Positions 46,486 to 57,699 of a stretch of DNA of 64,000 nucleotides are shown here, one piece after another. The notes below the pieces were generated by a model that ran no database searches, was not told the DNA's origin, and saw only the letters and a program-made list of their open reading frames with translations. The stretch is from positions 2,571,197-2,635,196 of the forward strand of contig NC_090789.1 of the NCBI RefSeq assembly GCF_040054535.1, given 5' to 3'. The stretch comes from Antennarius striatus (lineage: Eukaryota > Chordata > Actinopteri > Lophiiformes > Antennariidae). Every line of letters begins with the position of its first letter. The first letter of the stretch is position 1. Both the position numbers and the translations under genes were made by a program.

Positions 46486-49400
46486 ACACACAAAACCAGG
46501 TCTATTTTGGTGAGTGTTTATTCTCGCGCCGCGGGCCACATTACCTGCAACACTGGCACAAAATGAAGCTCCCATTCCATCTCCCTGACCCCCACCCTCC
46601 CACCACCATCACCACCTGACCCCCCCACCGTGTCTCTGACATGTGACTCCAGTCCGCCGCGAGCCTGGACTCATCTGAAACGCCATGTGAATGGACAGAT
46701 AAGCAGCGCAGGTTTCCTGTGGGGGGTGGGGGTCAGACCAGAAACTGATGTGGGTCACGGGGCTGGTGGTGGTGGTGGTGGTGGGGGGGGCAAAGAACGC
46801 CAGGGTACTGACAAGACAGTCAATCAAGGCAAAGTAGAGTTATATTTAACCTGAAAGGCAGACTGGAGGCAGCTTATTTAGGGGTAATATACTGGCTCTG
46901 TGCTCCACGATGAGCTGGCGTCTCGTCCGGGGTGTACCCCACCTCTCATCTGAAGCCTGCTGGATGAGCTCCAGCAGACGGATCAGAGGATGGATGGCGT
47001 TCCCATGAAATAGAACCATACTCCCAGCTTTGGAAGGCAGATGGAAGGGATAAGCACCAGAGAGGGTTGGGTGGGGGGTGTAGACAGAGGTATACAGATT
47101 GAATGTGTGCATTATGGTGCAGCGCTGCTGCAGTGCAGCGTGTGGGGTTGGGGGGGGGCGTGCACATGTGTTTCAACGTGCACCAGAGTCAACGACAAAT
47201 CGCTGACGCATGATAACAGCCGGTAAGAATGTGATGTCATTACCTGCTGGACAGGTTGCCGTGACGATCATTCACTAGCATGCTAGGTATAGGCTCCTCC
47301 ATCTCTGGCCGACTTCTAAACAGGAGTCACATTACTGGCTGAACATCACACACAGAGCACAGACACACACACACACACACACACCGAGCCTCCCAGACTG
47401 TGTGTGTGTGTGCATTCTTTCTAACCCATGAGTCATTAAAAAACAAAGAGCACAATGAGGATTCTAACCTGTAAGAACCCATCTGCACAAACCAGTTTGG
47501 AGATCTGTCGGAGACAAATACACCATCCCCACCACCCAACTGCCCCACCCCCCCATTTCAAGCTGCATTGCTGCAACTGGACGCCGCCGTTGCTTCAACC
47601 GCAAATTTCATTCTCTGTCGTTTCTTGTCGTTAAATTGGCAGAACCAGTGACCAAGTTCAACCTAAAATATATTTTCCTTGCCGTTGAAGGTTGTTTTCG
47701 GCGTCTATTATTTCCCCACACGCAGCCACAGTCATCATCATGAGCGCCAACATGTTCAAATTCCAACCAGGCGTGTTTTGGTGACTCACTGAATATTTTA
47801 CCAACACTTCCTCTCCAGGTTCCAGACTGCTTTGCCGAATCCGAACGAAGAACAAAAACATCTGCTGGTGGAATAACATGTAAAAATAATCCAATTAAGA
47901 CATTTAACAGTCAACAAGGGTGTGTGAAAACACACCAACGGCGACAGGGTGGTGTGTTTACACCCACCGGTGTAATTGTGTGTTCAGTGGCACTCCTCTA
48001 ATTGTTTGATTAAGTTTCACACAAGCACAAGACAATGTTGTGTTTCTGAGGGCAGCGGACATCGTGGAGGAGTCGCCGTGACAACGACGTCGTCGTCCGA
48101 ATCAAACTCGTGCTTCTCATCAGTGTTTTTGTTTTTCCTCCCTTATGACCAGCAGATGTAACCCAACGGATTTGTATGATAATCCGCATCTGGATCCGAT
48201 TCACGCGTCTGGATCCGATCACGTCCAGAGACTGGGCGACGCTCGGCGTCCATTCCTGGGGTGTTGTTTTTGTTTTTCTTTTATTGCCCCGACTGTCCCA
48301 GCATTCATGGTGTCGCAATGTCGTGAAAACCGATCCGGAATCCAAATCCGCATCTGGTTACGCTCCTCCTTCCAACCCAAAACAAAATAACGCTCTTAAA
48401 AGAAAGGGAGTGGGAATGGGAGGGGGGGGGGGCAGAGTTTGCCGTTTGTTGTCGCTGCAACGCCAAGACTTAAGGTCAACCGAGACGCGCCAGATAAAGC
48501 TCCTGACTCCCAGCCAACCTCCAACCCTTCAGCTCCCTGATAATTTAAGTGCCATCCTTCCGTCCTGGGACAGATTACACTCACGATGAGTCAGTGAAGA
48601 TGTGGGGTGGGGGGGGTGGGGCGGGATTTGGCCCGAAACTCCGAAAAGCTGACATCTTTACTGCGGTTCGAAACGACTTTGCAAATACACCTCGGAGAGA
48701 AAGAGAGAGAGGCTTAAACTCTGAAACTAAGGCTTCCAGAGCGGCTGAAACATCCGACATCAATGTCAGCTTCGCCTGAAACATTGAACGGCTCATTCTC
48801 GTGTGCAAATAGCAGGGAAATCACGCAACCTTGGCATAGCATAGCTACTGATGGCGCGTCTGCTTCAGAGATGAAAAACTGGTTTATTAACATGAAAAAA
48901 CGTCCCAAAAAAACAGGATCGCGTGTCGGCGCCTTCGGTTCCCACAGCGAAAAAGCAAAAAAAAAAAAGAGGCCTCAGACAGGTGACCTTGATTTCGAAA
49001 AGGTCAAACCGCCTTTAAACTGTCATCAGATGTGGTGGAACTAAATGTCCGTTTCCCTGAGGGGATTTTTTTTCAGATTTTAAAAAGGTGAAGCTGAGAG
49101 TTGATTTTGCACCCTGCTGTGCAGAAAAGCTTCTATTTGCGCTTTGCGTGGGTTTTATTTGTTCCCAAGGTCGAGGATGAATTCTAGGAGCTGCTCCCAC
49201 GACTTTTGTATTCTGAAAGAAACAGAATAACTGTGTAAAATTGTATCAGCCCGGTTTTAGCAGAGGCGGCGTGTTGCTATTCCTTGTTTGCGAGGCTGCA
49301 GGAAATAGACTTTCATTTAACGCGCTGGAAGGGCGTGGCACGGGCCGGAAAAAACAAAACAAAACATTGAGTTTCGGACTGGATCCAAATCACGAGGCCG

Positions 49401-49928
49401 ATGCAGAAATTATTTTTTTCAGTTCCATTGAGGAGAATTAAGTTCTCCTCTGGAATGAAAGAGCCGCGGCGGTTGAGTGATGTCCGTTCGGGAACGAAGA
49501 GAGGCGGCAGTGTTAGCGGCAACAAAGCAGCGATTCACAAATCAAGTTATTTTCTGACCGTTTCACGGCAGTTACGATCTGAAGCGCCAACAATCAGCCT
49601 CACATCTTGCCGGACGACGCCGCTGCCGCCGCTGCTTCACCCTGAGCTGCGACCTCTCACCTGCGCCGTTTATCAACGAAGGGAAACCAAACCCACGACC
49701 CTCAGGCTGCAGCTCGGAAACGCGAGTAACCCGTGAACACAACGAGACGACGACCTTTAAAAAGGTCGGTTCGAAGCAACTGGACTTCAAGAAGAGAACT
49801 GGAACTCGAGTCTGAAAAAAAATAAGAAGAACAGCGAGCCGAGCCGAACGAAAGAGGAGCTGAGAGAAGAGAGGCGCTATTCTTAGGAAACATTTTGCTT
49901 TATTGATGATGGCTCTGACAGCATCGGC

Positions 49929-49960
<32 letters not shown>

Positions 49961-50107
49961 GTGTCCTCGAACCGAAAGTCAGGGCTAAATACTGTCCAGA
50001 CGTCCCGTCGGGTCTCCGACACAAAACACACGTCTATTCTGTGAAGGCCGAGCAAAGCTGTTTATTGCAAGTGAATCCAACAATAGAAGAAGGCCTTACA
50101 ACTGTAA

Positions 50108-50110
<3 letters not shown>

Positions 50111-50167
<57 letters not shown>
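50111..50167. repeat. (TG)n microsatellite
   Basis: This long dinucleotide array is followed by a short GA run. Confidence 0.95.
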
Positions 50168-50176
<9 letters not shown>

Positions 50177-50321
50177 CAGATAAGGGAAGGTATTGATGGT
50201 AGTGATTCGATTTGACACCCAAAGGCGTTCATCCTCCCTCAGGTTTGTGTACTAAACTCGGCAGCAGCACGAACTGGATAAACAACGTATAGGATCCAGG
50301 TTCAGGATGCCAAAGCAGCTG

Positions 50322-50358
<37 letters not shown>

Positions 50359-50816
50359 TAAAGAGCTTGAAAACTTTTTTTACAATCTTTTGTGACTTGT
50401 TTGGATTCTTCTGTCGCAAACAATTGTAATCCTGTTTCTTCATGTGCCCCCCCCCCCACGCTCCAGCCTTGAAGTAATAGACGTTCAAAGTACGAATTTG
50501 TTCATAAAGTACTTAATAATGAAGTACTTGTCAATAAAGAACATTTACACAAGGTTCGTCTCATAGAAAAACGGCTTGAATAGGATGTAATGCAATAAGA
50601 TGTCACCATAAAGGCACAGATGTGTGTGTGTGTGTTGTGTTATGTGTGTGTGTGCGAGACCAGTTGTGTCTTGTCGCGTCTCGTGCATCTGACTGTGGTA
50701 AGAACCCGGTGCTTGCTCAGCCCCGGCTGACAGTCAGCAAACATCTCATCAAGAGGAAGTTGATGCTTTCACTTCGGCTGATTCAGCTGTCACAACAAGG
50801 CATCATTTGAAAACAC

Positions 50817-50847
<31 letters not shown>

Positions 50848-51060
50848 CTGCAAAACCACCACGATCACATGACGCCTCACGCAACACATCAAATTCATCA
50901 TCTGTTTGTGATTGTTGTGGTTTTCAGCTGAACGGAAACACGTTTAACTTTAAAGAAAGGCAGAGGGGAAAAAAACACCTCACATCTGCCTGCTTTGGAC
51001 TTTCTGGGGTTTTTTTTTTTTGAGTGAACAAAAACAAAATAAGTGCTGCTTCTTAAAATT

Positions 51061-51062
<2 letters not shown>

Positions 51063-51114
<52 letters not shown>

Positions 51115-51124
51115 TGTGTGTGTG
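51063..51124. repeat. (TG)n microsatellite beside a proposed slc45a4 exon
   Basis: This array has one interruption and ends 25 bp from the donor of the proposed non-coding exon 51149-51219. Confidence 0.9.
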
Positions 51125-51148
51125 AAGGGTGTGGGGGGTTACACTCAC

Positions 51149-51219
51149 CAAAAGGCATTGAAAGCTTCATAAATGTCGCTGAGGCGGTGTGGTTTGGGTC
51201 CAGGCCCTGCAAGTCGTGC
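51149..51219 (-). other. Proposed slc45a4 5' UTR exon with short uORF
   Basis: A 71-bp stretch is bounded on the minus strand by acceptor CTTCAG and donor GTGAGT. Spliced to the acceptor at 43652/43651 it creates a nine-codon uORF, MKLSMPFG then TAA, upstream of the main ATG. Proposed from splice signals only. Confidence 0.4.
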
Positions 51220-51278
51220 CTGAAGACACACAAGACACAGGAAGCTGGGTCACATCAAACACACAGTAAACACACACA

Positions 51279-51334
51279 GAACACACACGGAACACACACG
51301 GAACACACACGGAACACACACGGAACACACATGG
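51279..51334. repeat. 11-bp minisatellite (GGAACACACAC)n
   Basis: About five tandem copies occur with one variant. It has no spacers and is not a CRISPR array. Confidence 0.85.
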
Positions 51335-51792
51335 AAACCACGAGCCTGTGATGCATTCAGGTGCACGAACCTGACTCAGAAAAGTCAGCCTGTCGAATTA
51401 ATGATGGCTGCACTTCTAATCAGGCATCTTGATGGCCAACAAAGATGCATAATCGTAAGCAAACAGTTGTAAACATGATCTGACTTTAATAGTAAATGCA
51501 TGACTAAAGTGATTCGATCATCATCATCAATTACTCAGAAGCCAAACCGATTAATCATAAATTAGGAACTTGTTCATAACACTGTTTGAATCTGCTGTTT
51601 ATTATAAGAGTGTGAAGTCAAATGCATCCAGACAACGAAAACAAAAACACTGGATGTTTGCTTACGAAACAACTTTATCGATTAATCGATTAACACACAC
51701 AAAAAAAAGCTTTTCTCGCTCGACTGGCTCGATCTTCATCCTGACAGTGCCTCACACATTTAGAAGAAGCCCTGGGGTTTGTCTTCTTCATT

Positions 51793-51811
51793 GGGGTGGG
51801 GTGGGGTGGGG
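51793..51811 (+). other. G-quadruplex motif (GGGGT)3GGGG
   Basis: Four G4 tracts with single-T loops lie in the proposed slc45a4 intron 1, on the strand that is template for the gene. Confidence 0.7.
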
Positions 51812-52197
51812 TGTCTTCTTCATGGGGGTGTCGAGTCGCAGGTGAGTGACTCGATAAAAACAGTCACCTCTCGACTCGTATCGCCAAAACGAAGTGTTGC
51901 CCCCGAGCCTCTCCTCCCGTTTTTAAACCCTTTTCACCTGCTTTTATTATTAATTATCAAATTATTTACAATTAGCGTCTTTTAATTTTATTTTTTTTGT
52001 TTTTAACGCAGGCCTGAAGAAACTCCAGTAAATACCCCCCTCCTCTCCTTCCTCCTCCTCCTCCTCCTCCTCCTCTCTGCAGCAGCAACCTGAGATGCTT
52101 CCATTCCGCTCGCTCGTCCGAACAACAGCGGGGACAAACACACACCGTCACCGGTGTGTGTGTGTGTGTGTGTGTGTTGACGGAACACTGAGCTCAC

Positions 52198-52460
52198 CTC
52201 AACGGGTCGTGTCAGCCGCCGGTTCCGTGTCGGTTCCGCTGTCCGCTCGGAAAGTCACTCGGCTTTTGTTGCTCAGGTTGTCCGCTACTCCCGCGACTGG
52301 AGCCAGGGCTTTAAATACGCCTTTAAAGGAATATCTGTCGGAATAAGAGACGCTGGGGCTGGCTTCCGATGACGTCACGCGTCGTTTGCATAAAGGGGAG
52401 GAGCTACGGCGCTAGGTTTTCAGCAGCCTGGAGGCTGGGCTCTTAAAGGGGAAGGCGAGA
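52198..52460 (-). promoter_or_regulatory. Probable slc45a4 first exon and CpG-rich promoter
   Basis: A minus-strand donor (GAG|GTGAGC) at 52198/52197 ends a CpG-rich stretch that would be non-coding exon 1. A perfect CRE, TGACGTCA, is at 52370-52377, with GC-rich 'aaggggaggagc' blocks further upstream. It is about 8.6 kb upstream of the main ATG, a usual layout for the gene. The start site is not placed. Confidence 0.45.
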
Positions 52461-53027
52461 CGCTTACTATTAATTACGTCTCATTCAGGCGGTTTGAGGA
52501 GGTTTTATCACCGTCTGCGTTTGTTTGTTGTCATTTATAACATTAATAATAAAGTTACGTGAAGGTTTTCATTAATTTATTGGAGGGATTATGTTTGTGA
52601 TGCTTGAGCAACTCAAGAGACAGGATGAAACACGACTTACAAGATTTATTTTATTAATTTAAACTCTGTTGTGTAGAAAAGGTGTTATAGTTGTAATTCA
52701 TTTCTCTAAAATTTTATTTATAATTTCAGGAAGATAAATGGTTTATTTGGGATATGGAAGGTTTAATGCTGCATTAAAATCAGGTTTGTAAATCACATGC
52801 TTGCAGTCATGACTTCTTCTTTTTTACGTTTTTATGTAGTTGTGTAAGTTTTTCATCAACTTATGTGCAATTATACATTAATAATAAAGAGATAAAGTAA
52901 CTCAGGGCTTTTGATGACCATAGTCTGTATAGTATTAGTCATTATACAGTTGTCTTCTGGTATTATGACTGTTTGCATAATGTTTAGTGGTCAGCAGGGA
53001 TTGAACAGAGGTAATAGCAGAGCAGCT
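52461..53027. other. Intergenic, slc45a4 to LINE
   Basis: This is AT-rich unique sequence. No gene is seen. Confidence 0.5.
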
Positions 53028-53843
53028 ATGATGTTGTTTTTGTTTTTCTTCTTTTCCTTTAAGCTTTTTCCCATCAGGGGTCGCCACAGCGAATCAATTG
53101 CCTCCATCTAACCCTGTCTTCTGCATCCTCTTCTCTCACACCAACTACCTTCATGTCCTCTTTCATTACATCCATAAACCTCCTCTTTGGTCTTCCTCTA
53201 GGCCTCCTGCCTGGCAGTTCAAAACTCAGCATCCTTCTACCAATATATTCACTATCTCTCCTCTGGACATGTCCAAACCATCTCAGTCTGGCCTCTCTGA
53301 CTTTATCTCCAAGACCTCTAACATGTGCTGTCCCTCTGATGTACTCATTCCTGATCCTATCCTTCCTGGTCACTCCCAGAGAGAACCTCAGCATCTTCAT
53401 CTCTGCTACCTCCAGCTCTGTCTCCTGTCTTTTCCTCAGTGACACTGTCTCTAGACCAAACAACACCGCTGGTCTCACCAGTTTTGTACACCTTTCCTTT
53501 CATTTTAGCTGAAACTCTTCTATCACACATCACACCTGACACTTTCCTCCACCTGTTCCATCCTGCCTGTATACGCTTCTTCACCTCTTTTCCACACTCT
53601 CCATTGCTCTGGACTGTTGAGCCTAAGTACTTCAAATCCTCCACCTTCTTGATCTCTTCTCCCTGTAACCTCACTCTTCCACTTGGGTCCCTCTCATTCC
53701 CACACATGTACTCTGTCTTACTGCGGCTAACCTTCATTCCTCTCCTTTCCAGGACAAACCTCCACCTCTCTAGCTTCTCCTCCACCTGTTCCCTGCTCTC
53801 ACTGCAGATCACAATGTCATCTGCACATGACGTTGTTTTTGTT
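53028..53843 (-). mobile_element. RTE-like LINE, 5'-truncated, with 17-bp target duplication
   Basis: Two minus-strand frames carry the reverse transcriptase C-terminal part: EEIKKVEDLKYLGSTVQSNG, ECGKEVKKRIQAGWNRW, then KMLRFSLGVTRKDRIRNEYI and LRWFGHVQRRDSEYIGRRML ending RWRQLIRCGDP. This is the common fish RTE-type LINE end. The body spans 53045-53826. Flanks 53028-53044 and 53827-53843 are a 17-bp duplication (atgatgttgtttttgtt) with one mismatch. A frameshift lies between the two frames. The near-intact duplication suggests a fairly young insertion. Confidence 0.8.
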
Positions 53844-56800
53844 ATATATATTTTATTTATCTCTTTATTGATCCTATCCTTGGTTAATCAATACCATCTT
53901 GGAAGAGATGAAAAAACTTATGAATTTAGTTGGGAATCAATTATTTTGCCAGTAAATCATTTTCAAGTAGAAATCACACAACAAAGCAGTTCAGTAAAGC
54001 ATCATGATGTAATACACAAGTCAGCAGGGCCGGTTTATTTACACTTAAATGAGAATAAAACACACTTTTATACTAGTGCTTATTCAGTACTTGAACTGCA
54101 ATAAAGTCATGAGACTGTTTAAGACAAGAGCCCGTTCACACAGTCCACAAACTGCACAAAAGTCAATGTGTTGTGTGGTTTTTTTATGTTGTTAACACAA
54201 CAGTCTTTTGTGGCTTTTCAATAAAATCTTGCATACTAAAGCCTTCTGTTGGTTTAAGATAAAACTGAAACACTGAAAACAAGAAAAAAGCCAAAGATGT
54301 TAGAATCGGGCCAACAGAAGGAGATCGGTGGCACAAGACGATAAACCGGTGATGAAGAGTTGGGTGAACGGTGAGGACGTTTTCCGGTGATGAAGGAATG
54401 AACGGCGAGGAAAGGGGAGAAGGTGCTTCCCTCCTGGAATCCAGATGTTCGTGCTACTTCCTGGTTTGTGGAGCAACAGGCTGAGCTTGGTGAGACGGTT
54501 TGAGCCGGGATTGGAAAAACTCCTGAGATCCCAAAAATCTTCTGCGGAACCTTCAGTTTTATCACCTGCACACTTGAAATCAGATGGATGAGCGTGTGTC
54601 CCGATCACCTGGACCGGTTTGAACCAGCGCCGACAGAAGTGGAGCTGGGTTGATGTGAGGAGCAACAGACAAATAGTGTTTTCTGATATGGTAAAAAAAG
54701 AACTGATTTTGTACATCTGGTGGTAAGGAGGCGACACAGAACATGAAAGAAGCTTTTTAGGAAACTAATTTAAGATTCAGCGTCTAAAATTACATTTCCA
54801 CCTGATGGACAGTACAAATATAGCTGTAACTGTAATGCACATGATCAAATGTCATGTCAAATTGAAGAATGCTGGTCATTTATCTCAATATTTCTATTTT
54901 ATTCGAAATAAAATTCCCACAAGCTATTTGATTTTTCTAATTTTTTTTAATCATCTGATTTTTATTGTCTTGATGTTTCCTTATTCAACCATATAAAGCA
55001 CTGCGCAACTTTATTTTGTGCTGTACAAATCAAACCTACATTGTCAGCATGTTTCTTTATTGCAATACATGTGCTTTTTGGAGTGATGCCTTCACTGTCC
55101 TGCTGTCACGAATGGATTTAACAGCGCCAAATGTTTTTAACAATTTACAGCTGAAAGAAACTTCCTCTTGACCCTCAGATATGTCTCTCCCTTTTGTCCT
55201 GTTTGATAAAAAAACATAGTGCCTCAAAGTTTTACGACATAAATGTCCATTTCGGGGAAAAAATGCAGATTTTCACCAGGATGATCGTTGACAGGCCAGT
55301 TTCCCATTACCGACATGCGGTAGTAGTTTTATCCTCATAAAATACTGTTTTTCTTTTTACATTTTGCTGATGAAAGTTTAAATATCCGACATCTGCTCAA
55401 GAGTTTTTAGGAATTAAAGATTTAAATCCTAAGATAAGTAAGCAACCAAGAGTCAATTGAAAAGTAAAAACTTCCAATGTGGGGTTGGAAGGGTTGGTTT
55501 TGGTATTTTCATGAAATTTGTTAATAAAATGCAGTAGAATAATAACACCCTTTCAAAAAAGGTGGTCCCTTCACTTAGAAGTAGAACAAACCTTGGCATT
55601 TTCTTCTTTTTTTGAAGAACCACAGAGATTCAGAAATAGAACCAAAGCAGGGAAAGCTGCACGAGCTGCCGCAGCGCTAATGAAGCTAAGAGTAGCCTTG
55701 TACTGCAGAACACTGCGTCTCTGTTGACCAGAGTTACTGCTTTGACGCGTCTTGGTTTTTCAAGTCAGGTTTAAAGCTGCAAGTACAATCGCTGATTGTG
55801 AGATTCCCACCCCCCCACCCTCTTTAATAAATATAGCTCTTGCTTCCTGAAAGTAAAAGTTTATGGATTAAAGGAAACTGCTTAAGAGCTCCCGGAGACA
55901 CGGAAAACAACTTATCTAGCGCTGCAGCCGGGGCCTGAGTGCATGGTGAGATTAACGGCTGCTTATGGCTTTATGTAACAAAAAAACCCAGTCCAGCACA
56001 CACAGATACGTGAACATATAGAATTACGTAAATTCGTGCATGCACGTGTGTTTTTCAGCAAAGCCGAGAGGTTTCGGTACATCTATGACATAAAAACACC
56101 TCCGCTGTCTCCACAGGGAGGTCAGAGGTCACTCGCGGAGCAGCAACCCTGTAGCGATCATGTTTTGTTGAGGGACACCTGATCGGGATGGACCCCCTCT
56201 GCTCTCGTTTTCTGCTCCTCATCAGCCCAACGCAACCTGTGAAGGGGAAGCAGGACACAGACAGTCCTGTTCCAGCCTCTCAGATGATATTTACTGATTT
56301 TACTTGTCGATTAAGGAGCATTTTATATTTAGAGGTACAGTTTAAAAACATTAGAACTCGAATGGACAATACTGTTTCCAACACGCAGCTCTGGGTTGGC
56401 AACACTAACAAATGAATGCCATAAACTCTTTGTATAAAAGTTGCTCAATGCAGTGATCCCCAACCTTTGTGGATTCATTCAAATGATGCATTCCGCTGCA
56501 TTCAGGATTACAACACATCCAGTGATTTATCTTTTATAGTTTTTCAGTAATTTTCCAGTAACCCTCCCAATAAAAAAGAAAAAAAAAGTCAGAGGAACTT
56601 GTGAAAAGTTCCTCCTACTTCCTTTATAGCCTCCAAGTTGACAAATACAGGCAGAGGGTGAGGTGAAAACTTCAGTCACATGCTGGTGCTTGCTTTATAC
56701 ACCTATTAGTAATTAGAAAAACACTGAGGACATCGTAATCTTCATGAAACAAAGCACAAATTTTGTTGCATTTTCATCACTTTAGTTAACGACAGGAACA

Positions 56801-57699
56801 TTTTTGACATCCAACAGAAGAATAAAAATAACAATAAACGTCCTTTGGAAAGTGAAACTAAAATATCAAACTTGTGATGCATTTTGTTGCATAAGAAAAC
56901 GGAAAAATAAGAAAACTTCAGTCTGTCTTCCTTCATTTAATAAAATAAAACCATTGTAAACAAATGAGTCCCTAAAAAAATGCATCTGTCATAAAATAAA
57001 AGTGATTTCAAATCCGGTTCTTTGACTTAAAGTTATGCATAGAAAACGTTTTAAAGGCAGGAGTTTCCACCCAATCCTTCACATCGCCCGTGATTCACAA
57101 GTTGTTGCCTGGTAACATTTGGAAAGAAATAAATAAAAACGTGTAAAAACAATGAGGTAAGTGTTTGATATAGAAATACAACAAGTGCGAAACACCGTGG
57201 GATCAGTTCTAGTTGTTCCCGCTGAAAGTGATACCCCCACGTGTTTCATGTTTCCTGTTGTTTACACTTGGCTAAAGCATCACGTCTGTCCAGCTAGGCT
57301 CCTCCCACAGAGGATCGGCCAATCACAGGACTTTAGTTTGACTCCTGAAGAACAGAGATGAGGCTCAGTCACACGATGTTCCCCCCCAATGTAATACTAG
57401 TGTGATCAAACAGGATAGATTATAACACTAACTAATGATAATACTTAAACGTGTAGAAACCTTCAGCGGAGTTAAGCTGATCTTCTCTCCGTCTTCATTT
57501 TGTCCTTCTAGATCCGGAAAAATACCGCCTTCACAGAAGATGGAACCAGCAGCTTGTCGCTTTGCGCAAAGTTGTGCCGAATGCGACAGTCACTCGATTC
57601 TACCAAATTTAAGATGCAAAAGAGAACTCGAGGCTCACGGAACGCACACATGTGTTTCCCCGTCTGGATCGTGACGGAGCAAGAGAAACGTGGATCCCT
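53844..57699. other. Intergenic region between LINE and dennd3
   Basis: No coding exon was recognised. The part nearest 57699 is probably dennd3 3' UTR. Open frames here (for example 55518-55727) have no domain. Confidence 0.45.

Larger units (their letters stand above)
43652..51148 (-). other. slc45a4 5' intron (7.5 kb)
   Basis: The proposed intron lies between the non-coding exon at 51149-51219 and the first coding exon (acceptor at 43652). It contains many CA/TG arrays (44794-44849, 45399-45440, 50111-50167 and others). A common fish repeat tail lies at about 46905-47000 ('ggggtgtaccccacctctca'). No gene was recognised. Confidence 0.5.

Noticed and set aside
51279-51334. CRISPR-like repeat array
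   Set aside because: The 11-bp units are directly adjacent with no spacers. It is a minisatellite in a vertebrate genome.
53439-54104. 221-codon plus-strand open frame
   Set aside because: It is the antisense of the RTE-like LINE, with no protein similarity of its own.
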